Origin: Ceratotherium simum simum
Taxonomy: Eukaryota > Chordata > Mammalia > Perissodactyla > Rhinocerotidae
Direction: 5' to 3'
Length of the DNA stretch: 64,000 nt
Assembly (NCBI RefSeq): GCF_000283155.1
Contig: NW_004454207.1
Span: forward strand, 15,952,783-16,016,782
Shown piece by piece: positions 47,116 through 58,377 of this stretch. Within the stretch, counting starts at the first letter, position 1; every line of letters begins with the position of its first letter. A program made the translations under genes and the position numbers. The notes beneath the pieces were generated by a model. It was not told the origin of the DNA. It saw only the letters and a list, made by a program, of their open reading frames with translations, and made no database searches.

Positions 47116-48535
47116 ATGCTCAAAATATCTCTGTAAAAAAAAAAGCAAATATTTATCAGCGTTAAACACTTGCTTGTTTGTGATTACTGTCTTTAGTAGT
47201 GATTTTCTCATATTTTTAATTTTTTTCATTTATTATTCACAAACTATGATTAAGTTTATATTTAAGCATGACTCTTTGTTCGATATTCCTTGGGAATGGC
47301 TGAGCTGTGTCTTAATGAAAAACCAAAATAGAGGTGCATTTTTGAAGAGTTTTAAACTAGACACTAATGATGCTTGCGTGGATTCAACATCTGTAGTTCA
47401 GTCTTTTATTTTCACAATTTGCTCTTATGTTGACTGGGTATCACCTGAAATCAGTACTGCAAGCCGCAGCAGGAGCGAAGAACCATTCTAGTTTGGGTTC
47501 TGAATGCATGCTTTACCATCATCTGTCTGCATCATCTTCCTGTCGACAAACTTTCCCTTGTGCTTTAAACCTGAAACCACATAAGCCTTACAACTTCACT
47601 CTGACGACCATGCCCTTTAAAAGCTAAGCTAAAGGTGTTTTCCTAGTCCCCACATGACAATGTGAGGAATGCAAGGCCTACGAGAAGGAGTCTGTGCCTT
47701 CAAAATAGCATCCGTGACACTCATGCCTTAATTTCTGTTTTTTTTGCAACAGTATAAACATGCATAACAGGAAGACAAAGTTAAAAGCAAATGTACTCTC
47801 TTCAGTACAATCGAATGTAATTATTAATATTAACACTCTAAAATATGGCTCTAGGCCCTCAAAATAAATTTTTTTGAAACAATAGTAATTTCTATATCGT
47901 GCTTTAAGTATGTTTATATGTTTATAGGTAATTTTAGAAAAATGGATGTTCACAGAGAACATGCTAAAGCTCAACATACATTAAGGAAGAGAAAATAGAA
48001 ATATAAAGTGTGTATTTATCCATAATTTGTTGCAACTTGTAATTCCGGGAGAAAATCAGAATTGAATAAGCATTCTGGAAGAGTAGCAGTGAAAGATTGC
48101 CACATTCTAAGCGACAACAAAGTGTCCTATACTGGTGCTTTTCAAACTATTTCCATCAAAGAACCGGTATTTTTTCATTTTTTTATTTGTTCATTCACTT
48201 TTTAAATATTATTACCAATTTGTCACAGATGGATAATTTTTAATAGAGTAATATTTAATTTATGAAAATAATTGAAAAAAATACAAATTATAAACCCGTC
48301 CTTAAATTATTATTGGATTCAACAAGAATAAAATTACTTTGTCAAATTGCTATAAAAATTTCTAAAGGTTTAGTCTCAATTTCTGTTCTTACTTCATTGT
48401 AGACCTGTAAAAAACATTCACAGATTTCCACAGTTTGAGGGGTACTGTCTGATATCATATTTAGCATTGGGTTTTTAATATTTATAACATCATAATTTGT
48501 TAGAGCTATCAGGGAGCTAAGAAATTTAATCTCAG
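47116..48535. other. No gene recognised
   Basis: AT-rich. Short ORFs show no known domain. Confidence 0.45.
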
Positions 48536-48849
48536 ATTTTTTTCCAGTTTTGTTGAGAAATAATTGACATACATCACTGTGTAAGTTTAAGGTGTACAGC
48601 ATGATAGTTTGACTTGATTATATTGTGAAATGATTACCACAGTAGGTTTGGCTAACATCCATTCATGTCATTTAGATATATTAAAAAGAAAAGAAAAAAT
48701 TAAAAAAAAATATTTTTGTGATGAGAGTTATTAGGATTTATTATCTTAACAACTTTCTTATGTATCATACAGCAGTGTTAACTATAGTCTTCATGTTGTA
48801 CATTATATTCCTAGTACTTATTTATCTTATAACTGGAAGTTTGTACCTT

Positions 48850-49044
48850 ATTGGCGGGGGTGGTGAGGAAGATTGGCCCTGAGCTAACATCTGTGCCAAT
48901 CTTCCTCTGTTTTGTATGTGGGATGCCGCCACAGCATGGCTTGATGAGCTGTGTGTAGGTCTGCACCCAGGATCCAAACCTGTGAACCCCAGGCCGCCGA
49001 AGTGGAGCATGCGAATTTAAACACTACACCACTGGGCCAGCCCC
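48850..49044 (-). mobile_element. ERE SINE inserted in L1
   Basis: Reverse-complement short-form ERE. TSD 'ctggaagtttgtacctt' (48833-48849) and 'ctggaagtttgtactt' (49045-49060) is L1 sequence, so the SINE is younger than the L1. Confidence 0.94.
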
Positions 49045-50544
49045 CTGGAAGTTTGTACTTTTGACCACCTTCCTCTAGTTTCCCCTCCCCCAAACTCTGC
49101 CTCTGGAAACCACAAGTCTGATCTCTTTTTCTATGAGTTTTGTTTTGTTTTTAGATTCCACATATAAATGATATCATACTGTATTTGTCTTTCTCTGTCT
49201 ATTTCACTTAGCATAATACCTTCAAGGCGCATCCATGTTGTTGCAAATGGTAGGATTTCCTCATTTTTTTTTATGGCTGAGTAGTATTTCATTGTATATA
49301 TGCCACAACTTCTTTATCCGTTCATCCATCAATGGACATTTAGCTTGTTCCCATGTCTTAGCTATGGTAAATAATGCTGCTATGAAAATGGGGGTGCAGA
49401 TATCTTTTTGAGTTAGTGTTTTTGTTTCCTTTGGGTATATTCCTAGAAGTGGAATTGATGGATCATATGGTAGTTCTATTTTTAATTTTTTGAGGAATCG
49501 CCATACTGTTTTCCACAGTAGCTATACCAATTTACAATCTCACCAACAGTACACAAGAGTTCCTTTTCTCCACATCCATGCCAACATTTGTTATCTCTTA
49601 TCTTTTTGATGATGGCCAGTCTAACAGGAGTGAGGTGATATCTCATTGTGGTTTTAATTTGCATTTTCCTAATGACTGGTGATGTTGAGCATCTTTTCAT
49701 GTACTTGTTGGCCTTTTGTATATCTTCTTTGGAAAAATGTCTATTCTGGTCTTTTGCCCATTTATTAATTGGATTATTTGTTTTTTTGCTAGTGAGTTAT
49801 ATGAGTTCTTTAAATATTTTGGATATTAACCCCTTATCAGATATATGGCTCATAAATTATTTTCCCATTGCATACGTTCTCTTTTCACTTTGTTGATGGT
49901 TTCTTTTGCTGTGCAGAAGCTTTTTAGTTTGATGTAGTCCCACTTGTTTATTTTTTATTTTCTTGGTGGTTTAGGTGTGATTTCCAAAAAATCATTAAAA
50001 AGACCTATTTCAGGGAGCTTTTTTCCTATGTTTTCTTCAAGGAGTTTCATGGTTTCAGGTCTTACATTTAACTCTTGGATCCATTTCAAATTAATTTTTG
50101 TGAGTGGTATAAGACAGGGGTCAAGTTTCATTCTTTTACATGTGAATATCCAGTTTTTGCAGCACTGTTCATTGAAGAGATTGTCTTTTCTCCATTGAGT
50201 ATTCTTGGCTCCTTTGTCACATATTAGTTGACTGTGTATGCTTGGGTTTATTTCTGGGCTCTTTATTCCATTTCCTTGGTCTATTTGTCTGTTTTTGTGC
50301 TGGTACCATACTGTTTTAATGACTGTAGCTTCATAGTATAGCTTGAAATCAAGAAGTGTGATGCCTCCAACTTTGTTCTTCTTTCTCAGGATTTCTTTGG
50401 CTATTCCATGTAAATTTGTGGTTCCGTGTAAATTTTATGAGTGTTTTTCCTCCTTCTATAAAGAATGCCACTAGAATATTGATAGGAATTGAATTGGATC
50501 TGTAGATGGCTTGTTGTATATAGAAATTTTAATGGTATTAATTC

Positions 50545-51318
50545 TTACAATCCATGAACAAGGGATCCTTTCCATTTATTTATGTCTTCTTTGATTTGTT
50601 TCATCAATGTCTTGTAGTTTTCAGAGTAGAGATCTTTTACCTCCTTGGTTAAAATTATTCCTAAGTGTTTTATTGTTTTTGATGTTATTGTAAATGGGAT
50701 TGATTTCTTTATGTCTTTTTCAGAAAATTCATTGTTAGTGTATAGAAATGCTACTGAGTATGCAAAACCATAAAAGTATGTAATTTTGTATCCTGCAACT
50801 TTACTGTATTCATTGATTAGATCTAACAGTCTTTTTGTTGAGTCTTTAGGATTTTCTGTATGTAAAATCATGCCATCTGTAAACAGAGAATTTTACTTCT
50901 TTGTTTCCAATTCTGATGCCTTTTATTTCTTTTTCTTGCCTGATTGCTCTGACTAGGACTACCAATACTATGTTGAATAGTAGTGTTGAGAGTGGGCACC
51001 CTTGTCTTGTTCCCATCTTAGAGGAAGTTTCCAACCTTTCACCAGTGGGCACGCTTGTCTTGTTCCCAATCTTAGAGGAAAAGTTTCCAACCTTTCACCA
51101 TTGAGTATGGTGTTAGCTGTGGGCTTGTCATATATGGCCTTTATTATGTTTAGATATGTTCCTTCTATGCCTAATTTGTTAAGTGTTTTTATCTTGAATG
51201 GATGTTGAATTTTGTCAAATGCTTTTTCTGCATCTGTTGAGATATGATTCTTTTCTTTCATTTTATTAATGTGATGTATCACATTGATTGATTTGTGTAT
51301 GTTGAACCATCCTTGCAT
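50545..51318 (-). pseudogene. L1 ORF2p reverse-transcriptase remnants
   Basis: Overlapping broken frames. 50968-51318 has '[20 protein letters not shown]', the start of the reverse transcriptase palm with the '[12 protein letters not shown]' signature. 50846-51052 has '[17 protein letters not shown]'. 50545-50871 has 'LLDLINEYSKVAGYKI'. A 53/56-bp internal duplication and frameshifts separate them. The catalytic FADD-type motif is not intact ('SVYRWHDF'). Confidence 0.88.
50991..51099 (+). repeat. 53/56-bp tandem duplication within L1
   Basis: 'agtgggcacccttgtcttgt' to 'cctttcacc' (50991-51043) is repeated at 51044-51099 with three extra bases and one substitution. Other L1s have a single copy at this site. 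Confidence 0.93.
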
Positions 51319-51659
51319 CCCAGGGAGAAATCCTATTTGATCATAGTGAATTATCCTGTTTAATGTGCTCCTGAATTCAGTTTGCTAGTATTTTGTTGAG
51401 AATTTTTGCATCTATATTCATCAGGAATATTGACCTGTAGTTTTCCTTTCTAGTAGTGTCTTTATCTGGCTTTTGTATCAGGATAATGCCAGCCTCATAA
51501 ATTGAGTTTGGGAGTGTTCCCTCCACTTTGGTTTTTTTGAAACTGTTTGAGAAGGATTGGTGTTAATTCTTCTTTTCATATTTGGTAAAATTCACCAGTG
51601 AAGCTATCTGGTCCTGGGCTTTTCTTCACTGGGAGATTTTTGATTACTGATTCAGTCTT

Positions 51660-52059
51660 AATAAGACCATTGAAAGAGGTGAGAATGACATTCTTGGTCA
51701 GGAACTTGGCAGATCCAAAAGCAAAGATAGTCAGTTAATGAACAGTGTAGGAGAGGCTAATGGACAAGAAGGAATGAATATTGTTTGGTTTATATTGTAT
51801 ATTTAGAAAAAATAAAGATGAGAGAATAGTGCTATTTATAATTTTAAAATGAGAGTAGGAATGAGTTAATTGCAGAAAAGATTAGAGTTTTTTGATATAC
51901 CAAATGTAGATGTCAGCAGCAAATCTAAATAGAACTGTGATCCATTTTTACTTCTTCTCAGAAAACTATTCTTGCTACCGTGACTGAGCTCATCCTTCAT
52001 TTGTCTTTTCTCTCCCCTCCCACTTCCAATGTGTCATCAGTCCCACTGAGATGGCTGCC
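51660..52059. other. No gene recognised
   Basis: Unassigned sequence after the L1 end. Confidence 0.45.
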
Positions 52060-52165
52060 TAATGAAGCCTCAAGTAATAGTCTCTGCTTTATCCTTGGGA
52101 CTTTCAGTAGTGCCTGACACATAGTTAAGTGTTGAGTAAATATTTGTTGAAAGGTCAAATGAATA
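52060..52165 (+). mobile_element. Probable L2 3' end
   Basis: 'tagtgcctgacacatagtta' and 'gagtaaatatttgttgaaag' match the L2 tail. Confidence 0.6.
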
Positions 52166-52404
52166 TGTTCCCCAATACATGCCCCGGTGATATGTTTTTC
52201 CTTGTCTTTGTGGTTTTGAACGTGGGTTTCTCTTTGTATATAATGTTGTTCTTTTCTAAAATCCTTGAAGACAAGCTCACTCCATTCATATGGCACCACT
52301 TCTCTGAACTCTTCCCCAAAATCTCCAGAAAAAGGCCTTAACGCTGCTCTGAGCCTAAATGTATTATTTCATTGCAATTATTTGCTTATATTTGTATTCC
52401 ACAA

Positions 52405-52530
52405 TAGGCTAAATGATCTTGAATACAGAAATTATATCATTCTTCTAATCATCTTCGTCTGTGCCCCATCATAGTACCTGAAAATCATAGGCAATCAGTA
52501 AAAATTTATTCTACGGATGAATAAGTGAAT
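52405..52530 (+). mobile_element. Probable L2 3' end
   Basis: 'cttgaatacagaaattatat', 'ctgtgccccatcatagtacc' and 'cagtaaaaatttattctacg' follow the L2 3' order. Confidence 0.5.
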
Positions 52531-53522
52531 TACTCAATGAGATCAAGAGAAACTATAAAATGGATTTAGGTCTATTGATCACACATAGAATTTTTGTATT
52601 TTGCTTCTCTTTTTTGTGTAAATCTTCTTACCCCTAAAGTCTAATAGTTATAATTTTCAATTTGATTCATAACAAGTATACTAGAATCCTCTACCCCAAT
52701 CTTTTTGTTGTGTTGTTATTTATTTGTTTGTTTGCTTGTTTTTCCAAAACAAGGAAGAATTTAACCAAATACATAAGACATGCTCTCATTAATATTCTAA
52801 AATATACAGTCCTCTCTCCTGCAAATAATTATGGAGGATGCACTATCTAATTTGATGTTTTCTATGGTCTGGGATGCTCTTCTAAATACCAAAGATTTCT
52901 TGCCTCAGTACTGACCTCAATTTTATTAGAAGAAGTTTATAATTGGGGGCACACTCAACTGATCTCTAATCTTTGTCAAGGTTACTTTCCTTAGGTTAAT
53001 TACGCAGTACTTAAGTCTTGCATTTGACCCGCATACAAGAGCATATTCAAAAGGATTCCAACCTTACTGAGGTAATGGATTGCATCTTTTCATAATTCTC
53101 TCCTAGTTGGATAATAAAGCAATTTGCAACAGAATCTGATCTCTTCCCAACTTTATCTCAGTCTTTGCAACATCACCAGATAAAGAAACTTCTTTGAAGA
53201 TCACTTATATAATGTCACACATTTTGTCACAGTTTCACTAATTTACAGTCCTAACTCCTATACTCCCATTTTATCTTCTGCTGAATAAATAGTAGATTAA
53301 TAGAATTACAGTCCTCTGATTTCCTCAAGTATTTGACAATAAAATTCAAGGGAAAATTTTCCTTTATTTTATAATACATTGTTATGCCACCTGTATCATC
53401 AAGTCACACATTTGGAGTTCTCAGTTGAATTTTTTCTTAGAGAATTCTTCCAAATGAATATTGAAGCATTTCGACCTATTTTGATATATGGCCACACACA
53501 AAATGCAAAATATCAATTTAAC
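52531..53522. other. No gene recognised
   Basis: AT-rich, with a (TTTG)n-like run at about 52720-52745. Confidence 0.45.
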
Positions 53523-53524
53523 TA

Positions 53525-53727
53525 TAGTCATGTGCCACATAAAGATGTTTCGGTCAACAACGGACCAAATATATGATGGTGGTCCCATAAGATTATTACC
53601 ATATAGCCTAGGTGTGTAGTAGGCCATCTAGGTTTGTGTAAGTATGCTCTGATGTCCATACAACGACAAAATCACCTAATGACACATTTCTCATAAAGTA
53701 TCCCCGTCGTTAAGCGACGCATGACTA
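53525..53727. mobile_element. Tigger/pogo-like MITE, copy 2
   Basis: Terminal repeats 'tagtcatgtgccacataaag' and 'gtcgttaagcgacgcatgac' (plus 'ta'), flanked by TA on both sides. Same family as 32035-32230 in the opposite orientation. This copy keeps several CpGs in its right terminus. Confidence 0.78.
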
Positions 53728-53749
53728 TATAATAAAATGTGCCTATTTA

Positions 53750-54520
53750 GCAAATACTTTTTGAGGACTTACTGTGGAACATGCTCTGGTTTTAGTCTGG
53801 GGTTTTAGTGTGGAGAAAGACAAACAAATTTCCCACATTGGGCCTTATATTCCAGTAGTTAAAGGTAGATAACAAAAAAGTGGAAAACTGCATAAACAAG
53901 ATAATGTCTTACCATTATGTACTGTGTAGCATATACAAGGAGATGTGATAGTGACTGGACATTTTCTTTATATAGAGTGTTTAGGGAAGGCCTCTCTGAA
54001 GAGGTGGTCTTTGATCTGAGGCTTGAGGGATGAGAAAAGACAACTACAGACAAAGGAAAATTTTTCCAAGTAGAGGAAACCAGCGAAGGGATGCCCTCGT
54101 CATATTCAATGAACATTAAAAAGGCCAGTGTGACTAGGGTGTAGTAAGCAGGATTTGCAGGGAAAGGAGTGTATAAATTGATGTCTAGTGTTCAGCAAAA
54201 GCCAGATCACATAAGGGTCTTAGAGTGTAAAGGGAAGCAATGGGATGATGTTAAGCAAGGAGATGACACAACTGGATATATATATGTTTTTAAAAAATTA
54301 CTCATAGTGCTGTCATGAGAATGGATGTTAGGGGGTGAAAGTGGGAAGCCCAGGTAGGAGATTATGGCAATAGTCCAGGAATAAGATGGTGGTCACCTAG
54401 ACTAGGAAAGAATTGGACTGATTTGAGATAAATGTTAGAAGTAAAATAGACAGCATTTGCAGATGGATTGATTTACTGGGTGAATAAAACATAAGACTAA
54501 AAAAAGACATCTAAATTTAC
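53750..54520 (+). repeat. Long old mammalian repeat, first part
   Basis: 'ttagggaaggcctctctgaa', 'aggccagtgtgactagggtg', 'gcaatgggatgatgttaagc' and 'atagtccaggaataagatgg' follow, in order, a long mammalian repeat I know but cannot name with certainty. It continues at 55155. Confidence 0.6.
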
Positions 54521-55154
54521 TTGAGCAATTAGTAAAAGAACGATGCCTCTTACTGACACATGTACTTTGGGGGGATATAGAAGATAACTCTTATTTTTCT
54601 TTTCCTGTTCAGCTTCTATTCCCGCTTCTAATATAGCATCCTGATTTTTCATTGGGGATTCTCCCTCCTCCTATTCAATCATGTTGTTTGTGTGGGACTT
54701 CCTCCAATTCCTACCTCAGATATGGTATGAAATGCAAGCTTAGCTAATCAGCATTTTCAAATCTTCCATCAAAGTGACTGACTTAGTGACCACACTTGGC
54801 CCAGTCGGATGCGACCCTGAGACTTTAGATTGAACTAATGGAGATAAGGTGCTCTCTTTCTAAAGTGCGTGGTAAGTTAGTAGGATTTCAGTTTCAAACA
54901 GCTAGATGTTACCACACTGAGAGAGCATACCAGAGAATGAGGCCAATGCAGAGGCAAACCAGGCCAAATGGTAGAGTGAGAAACCAAGCCCTGATGATAC
55001 TTTTAATCCCCTTAAAACCCCATCCCTGAAGCCATATTGACTCCAGGACCTTTTAGTTCTCCATTCCAAAAATTAGCTTTCACATGCTTGAGACATTTTG
55101 AGTTGGGGTTCTCTCCCATGTAAGCAAGAGTTCTTATTAATGCAGGTGAGAAAT
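54521..55154. other. Insert between the two parts of the long repeat
   Basis: About 630 bp not belonging to the flanking family. Text such as 'cccagtcggatgcgaccctg' suggests an old LTR-like element, but no ends or TSD could be fixed. Confidence 0.35.
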
Positions 55155-55610
55155 TTGTTTTAGGTATATTAAGATTGAAATGCCTATTTAGGGTTGTCAC
55201 ATTAAAATACAGGATACCCAGTTAAATTGGAATTTCAAATAAACAATGAATATTTTTTTTAGTATAAGTGTGTCCCAAATATTGCTAATTCTAGTCAGCC
55301 TATTCCTATTAGATATCTAAGTGGAAATGCCAAGTGGGCCGTTACATCTATAGACCTGGTGCTCAGGAGAGAGATCAGGGATTTTGATATATATTTGGAA
55401 GTCATCAATATAGTAATAGCATTCAAATCCATGGGACTAAAGAATTAATCTTGGGAAACAAGGTAGATAGAGTTGAAAGAGTATCCAGGGCTAAACCTGA
55501 GGGCAACCCACTCTGTTGAAATCTAACAAAGCAGCAAGAAATTGTAAAAGATTGAGGAGAAGGTGGAAATAGAGTGTCAAGGAAAGTAAGAAAGAAATGA
55601 GTTTCAAGAC
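55155..55610 (+). repeat. Long old mammalian repeat, second part
   Basis: 'gatatctaagtggaaatgcc', 'tgctcaggagagagatcagg', 'tttggaagtcatcaatatag' and 'aaatccatgggactaaagaa' continue the consensus order after the break. Confidence 0.6.
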
Positions 55611-56393
55611 TGGAGTCCTCCATATCTCAGACAAAGGTTACCAAATTTCCCTGTCAAAACAATGGATACCCTTTCCTCCTTTCACCTACCTGCTGAGCCT
55701 CTCAACATTTCGACCATTCCCTGTAACTATTCAGATATCAAGGCCCCTTTGGCCATTGTTGGAGACATCTAGAAGCTTACACCTTTCTTATTGGTGCAGA
55801 GATGTCCCTTCTCTGTTGCCTTTGATACTTTTCACTTAAAAATCCCTTTTCTGTTTTTAACAAACAGCTTAAGACTTTAAAGGTTTAAAGATAAAGAAGA
55901 GTTAGAACAGACACGTACAATGATCAATTAGTAATTCAAAGTACTCTGTTCAGGTGTGAGAACAGGGAAACAAACAGCTCCAGTGAACAATTATTCATGA
56001 CCAGAGTGTTACCAACATTGCAGAACCTACAGACTTCTTTTTTCTTCAACCTCACTGTCTGCCTTGTCTTTCATCTTCACTCTATCCAGGTGTTCTTATA
56101 GGGTCAGCAGTCACCCTCTTGGTCTCTCCCCAGTACCTTCCTTTTCTTCCTTTACCTTCTCCCTTAATTGTGGAATGGGAAGTATATTGTGGGAGGAATT
56201 TTTCCTTATTTTGTGATTCTCTTTTTATTTTTAATCAGATTGTTTAGAATTATAAGTAAAAAAAAACTTGCTCAAAAGGAAAAGAATTAAGACAGTGCAT
56301 ATAAAGGACAAAAATTGAGAAGTCCCCTTTCTTATTTCCTACCACAGTCCATGTCCTTGAGATAATTATTAACAGATTTTGTCTATCTGTCAT

Positions 56394-56416
56394 CTAGCTA
56401 GCTAGCTAGCTAGCTA
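56394..56416. repeat. (CTAG)n microsatellite
   Basis: Nearly six perfect copies of the self-complementary tetranucleotide, 'ctagctagctagctagctag' onward. Confidence 0.9.
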
Positions 56417-56454
56417 ATTACTTACATTTGTTGAGAAACTATTAAAATACTTCA

Positions 56455-56565
56455 AATATACTAATTTATTTAATCCTCACAAAAGCCCTTTGGCAGATAA
56501 AGAAAATGAGCCACAGGGAAGATAAGTAACTTCCCCAAAGTCACAAAGCTAGTAAGTATATAATA
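56455..56565 (-). mobile_element. MIR SINE fragment
   Basis: 'atttaatcctcacaaaagcc', 'gataagtaacttccccaaag' and 'tcacaaagctagtaag' are the MIR core in reverse. Confidence 0.75.
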
Positions 56566-57161
56566 TACATGTTTTAGTATACATGATATAAAATATTATT
56601 TGATTAAAGTAAATGAGAAGATGTTTTCATTGAAATCTATTTAGAAAACATCGTGCTATTTTAGACATACTGTTTATTGATATAAACACTAATACAACTT
56701 TTGTGTCTGCAGAATTACTTTTGTGGTTTGGGCTCCACATCTGTTATTATTCTTGTCTGTGAGCTTGATTTCTGCTAAAGTTATCCTTCCACAGAAATTT
56801 TCTCCCTTCTGTGATCTGAGTGGGAATCTTCTCTATGGAAGTAGTTTAAAATGCCTAGAAATTCAGTTTTTAATATTCAGGCCTAGCATCTCCACGTGAA
56901 GTGGACAGCACTTGTCAGGCCACACCCACAGCTTTGTCACAAGCTTAGAATTCCCATCTTCCAAAGATAACTTTTTCCACATGCATGCTGTTGGCAAATA
57001 AGCCACTCAGCTAGCTGGCAGAGATTTGCAAGTTTTTTCTCAGGAACAAGAAACAGTCTGGGCTTCTGGCTTCCGGCAGCACTGGGGCCTGGGGCCTCCA
57101 TTTCTGTCATGAAGCAGGCATTAACACCCTAGCTTTCAATTTCTGTTTTGTGTTACAGGTT

Positions 57162-57480
57162 TCCCCTGTTATCTCAAAGTTCACTTTACACCACTTTGCT
57201 TTTACTAAAGACACGTTAGTACCTGTTTTCAATAACCAAAAGAAATCTGAAGAGGAGTTTCACTTTTACGAAAAAAGGCGAAAAATGAAAATAGCATTCA
57301 GCGTTTGTTTTGCAGCAAATCTTACAGAGGCTAAGCAGTCAAGCATACTGTCGTTACTTCAAGCCTTCCCCATCAGCCACATCACCCACAGCAGACAACA
57401 AACCTCAGCCTTTGACATTGAGGGAGGCAGACATAGAAGGAGGTGTAGACGTTAATGACCTGCCTGCCCAGATGGATTCA
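57162..57480 (+). repeat. Unidentified repeat-like block, possibly Tigger-related
   Basis: Opens 'ttcccctgttatctcaaagt', has 'ttttacgaaaaaaggcgaaa' and 'cagcgtttgttttgcagcaa', then text that reads like decayed CpG-rich transposon sequence. The two short ORFs (57150-57455, 57310-57600) have no known domain. The opening resembles some Tigger-type DNA elements, but I could not fix ends. Confidence 0.35.
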
Positions 57481-57630
57481 GACGATGCTAAGATGTTCAT
57501 AGGTGACCATCTTCCTTTCTCTCCTACAGTCCAGTCTCTGTCTCCCACCACCCCAACCTCCAACGACCCAACTCACATTTATCTATATATTTTTATTTAA
57601 TATTCTCTGAATATGTTATAAAGCATTTTT

Positions 57631-57863
57631 TGAGGGGAGCGAGGAAGGTTAACCCTGAGCTAACATCTGTTGCCAATCCTCTTTTTGCTGAGGAAGATTG
57701 GCCCTGGGATAACATCCGTGCCCATCTTCTTCTACTTTATATGAAGCCACAGCAATGCTTGACAAGTGGTGCGTAGGTCTGCGCCTGGGATCCGAACCTG
57801 CAAATCTCGGGCCACAGAAGCAAATCACGCGAATTTAACCACTTAACGCAACCGGGCTGGCCC
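57631..57863 (-). mobile_element. ERE SINE, worn
   Basis: 'gctgaggaagattggccctg' and 'gggatccgaacctgcaaatc' blocks and terminal 'accgggctggccc'. TSD is unclear ('tataaagcattttt' against 'tataccacatttct'). Confidence 0.9.
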
Positions 57864-58115
57864 CTATACCACATTTCTAATGTGTGTGGAATTGGAGAGA
57901 GAAATTAATGCATGTACTCAGTTGTCCACTTTGACTCAAAAGTTTTAATACTACTTTTATCTTGGAGATACATAAATCTTAAAAGCATGTGGTCCACTGA
58001 ATCTTTTTCAGTTACTCCTTGATATTTAATATTTGTTAAGTTTGAAACATTATTTCACAAATCCCTTCTCTTTTTGCCATCCTCCTCCATTCACAATCTC
58101 CAAACTTAATATTTT

Positions 58116-58360
58116 TTTTTGTTTTATTTTGTGAGGGAGATCAGCCCTGCGCTAACATCTGCCAATCCTCCTCTTTTTTTGCTGAGGAAGACTGGCCCTG
58201 GGCTAACATCCGTGCCCATCTTCCTTCACTTTATATGGGACGCCGCCACAGCATAGCGTGCCAAGTGGTGCGTCAGTGCGAGCCCGGGATCCGAACCAGT
58301 GAACCCGGGCCGCCGCAGCGGAGCGCGCACACTTAACCACTTGCGCCACCGGGCCGGCCC
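58116..58360 (-). mobile_element. ERE SINE, young-looking
   Basis: Reverse-complement full ERE with CpG-rich head 'gggccgccgcagcggagcgc' and terminal 'ccaccgggccggccc'. Perfect 17-bp TSD 'tccaaacttaatatttt' at 58099-58115 and 58361-58377. Confidence 0.96.
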
Positions 58361-58377
58361 TCCAAACTTAATATTTT

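Larger units (their letters stand above)
48540..51659 (-). mobile_element. Long 5'-truncated L1 (about 2.9 kb without the ERE)
   Basis: From the 3' UTR ('gagaaataattgacatacat') through ORF2 in reverse to the reverse transcriptase region ('ctgggagatttttgattact'). An ERE is inserted at 48850-49044. Frames at 50545-51318 are reverse transcriptase remnants. It ends within ORF2 and no TSD was found. Confidence 0.9.
55611..57150. other. Mostly unassigned, no gene
   Basis: Moderately complex sequence. Contains the TAGC tract and a MIR listed separately. Confidence 0.45.

Noticed and set aside
48120..48200. Short hAT- or Tigger-like phrase near 'gcttttcaaactatttcc'
   Set aside because: Too short and worn to separate from chance.
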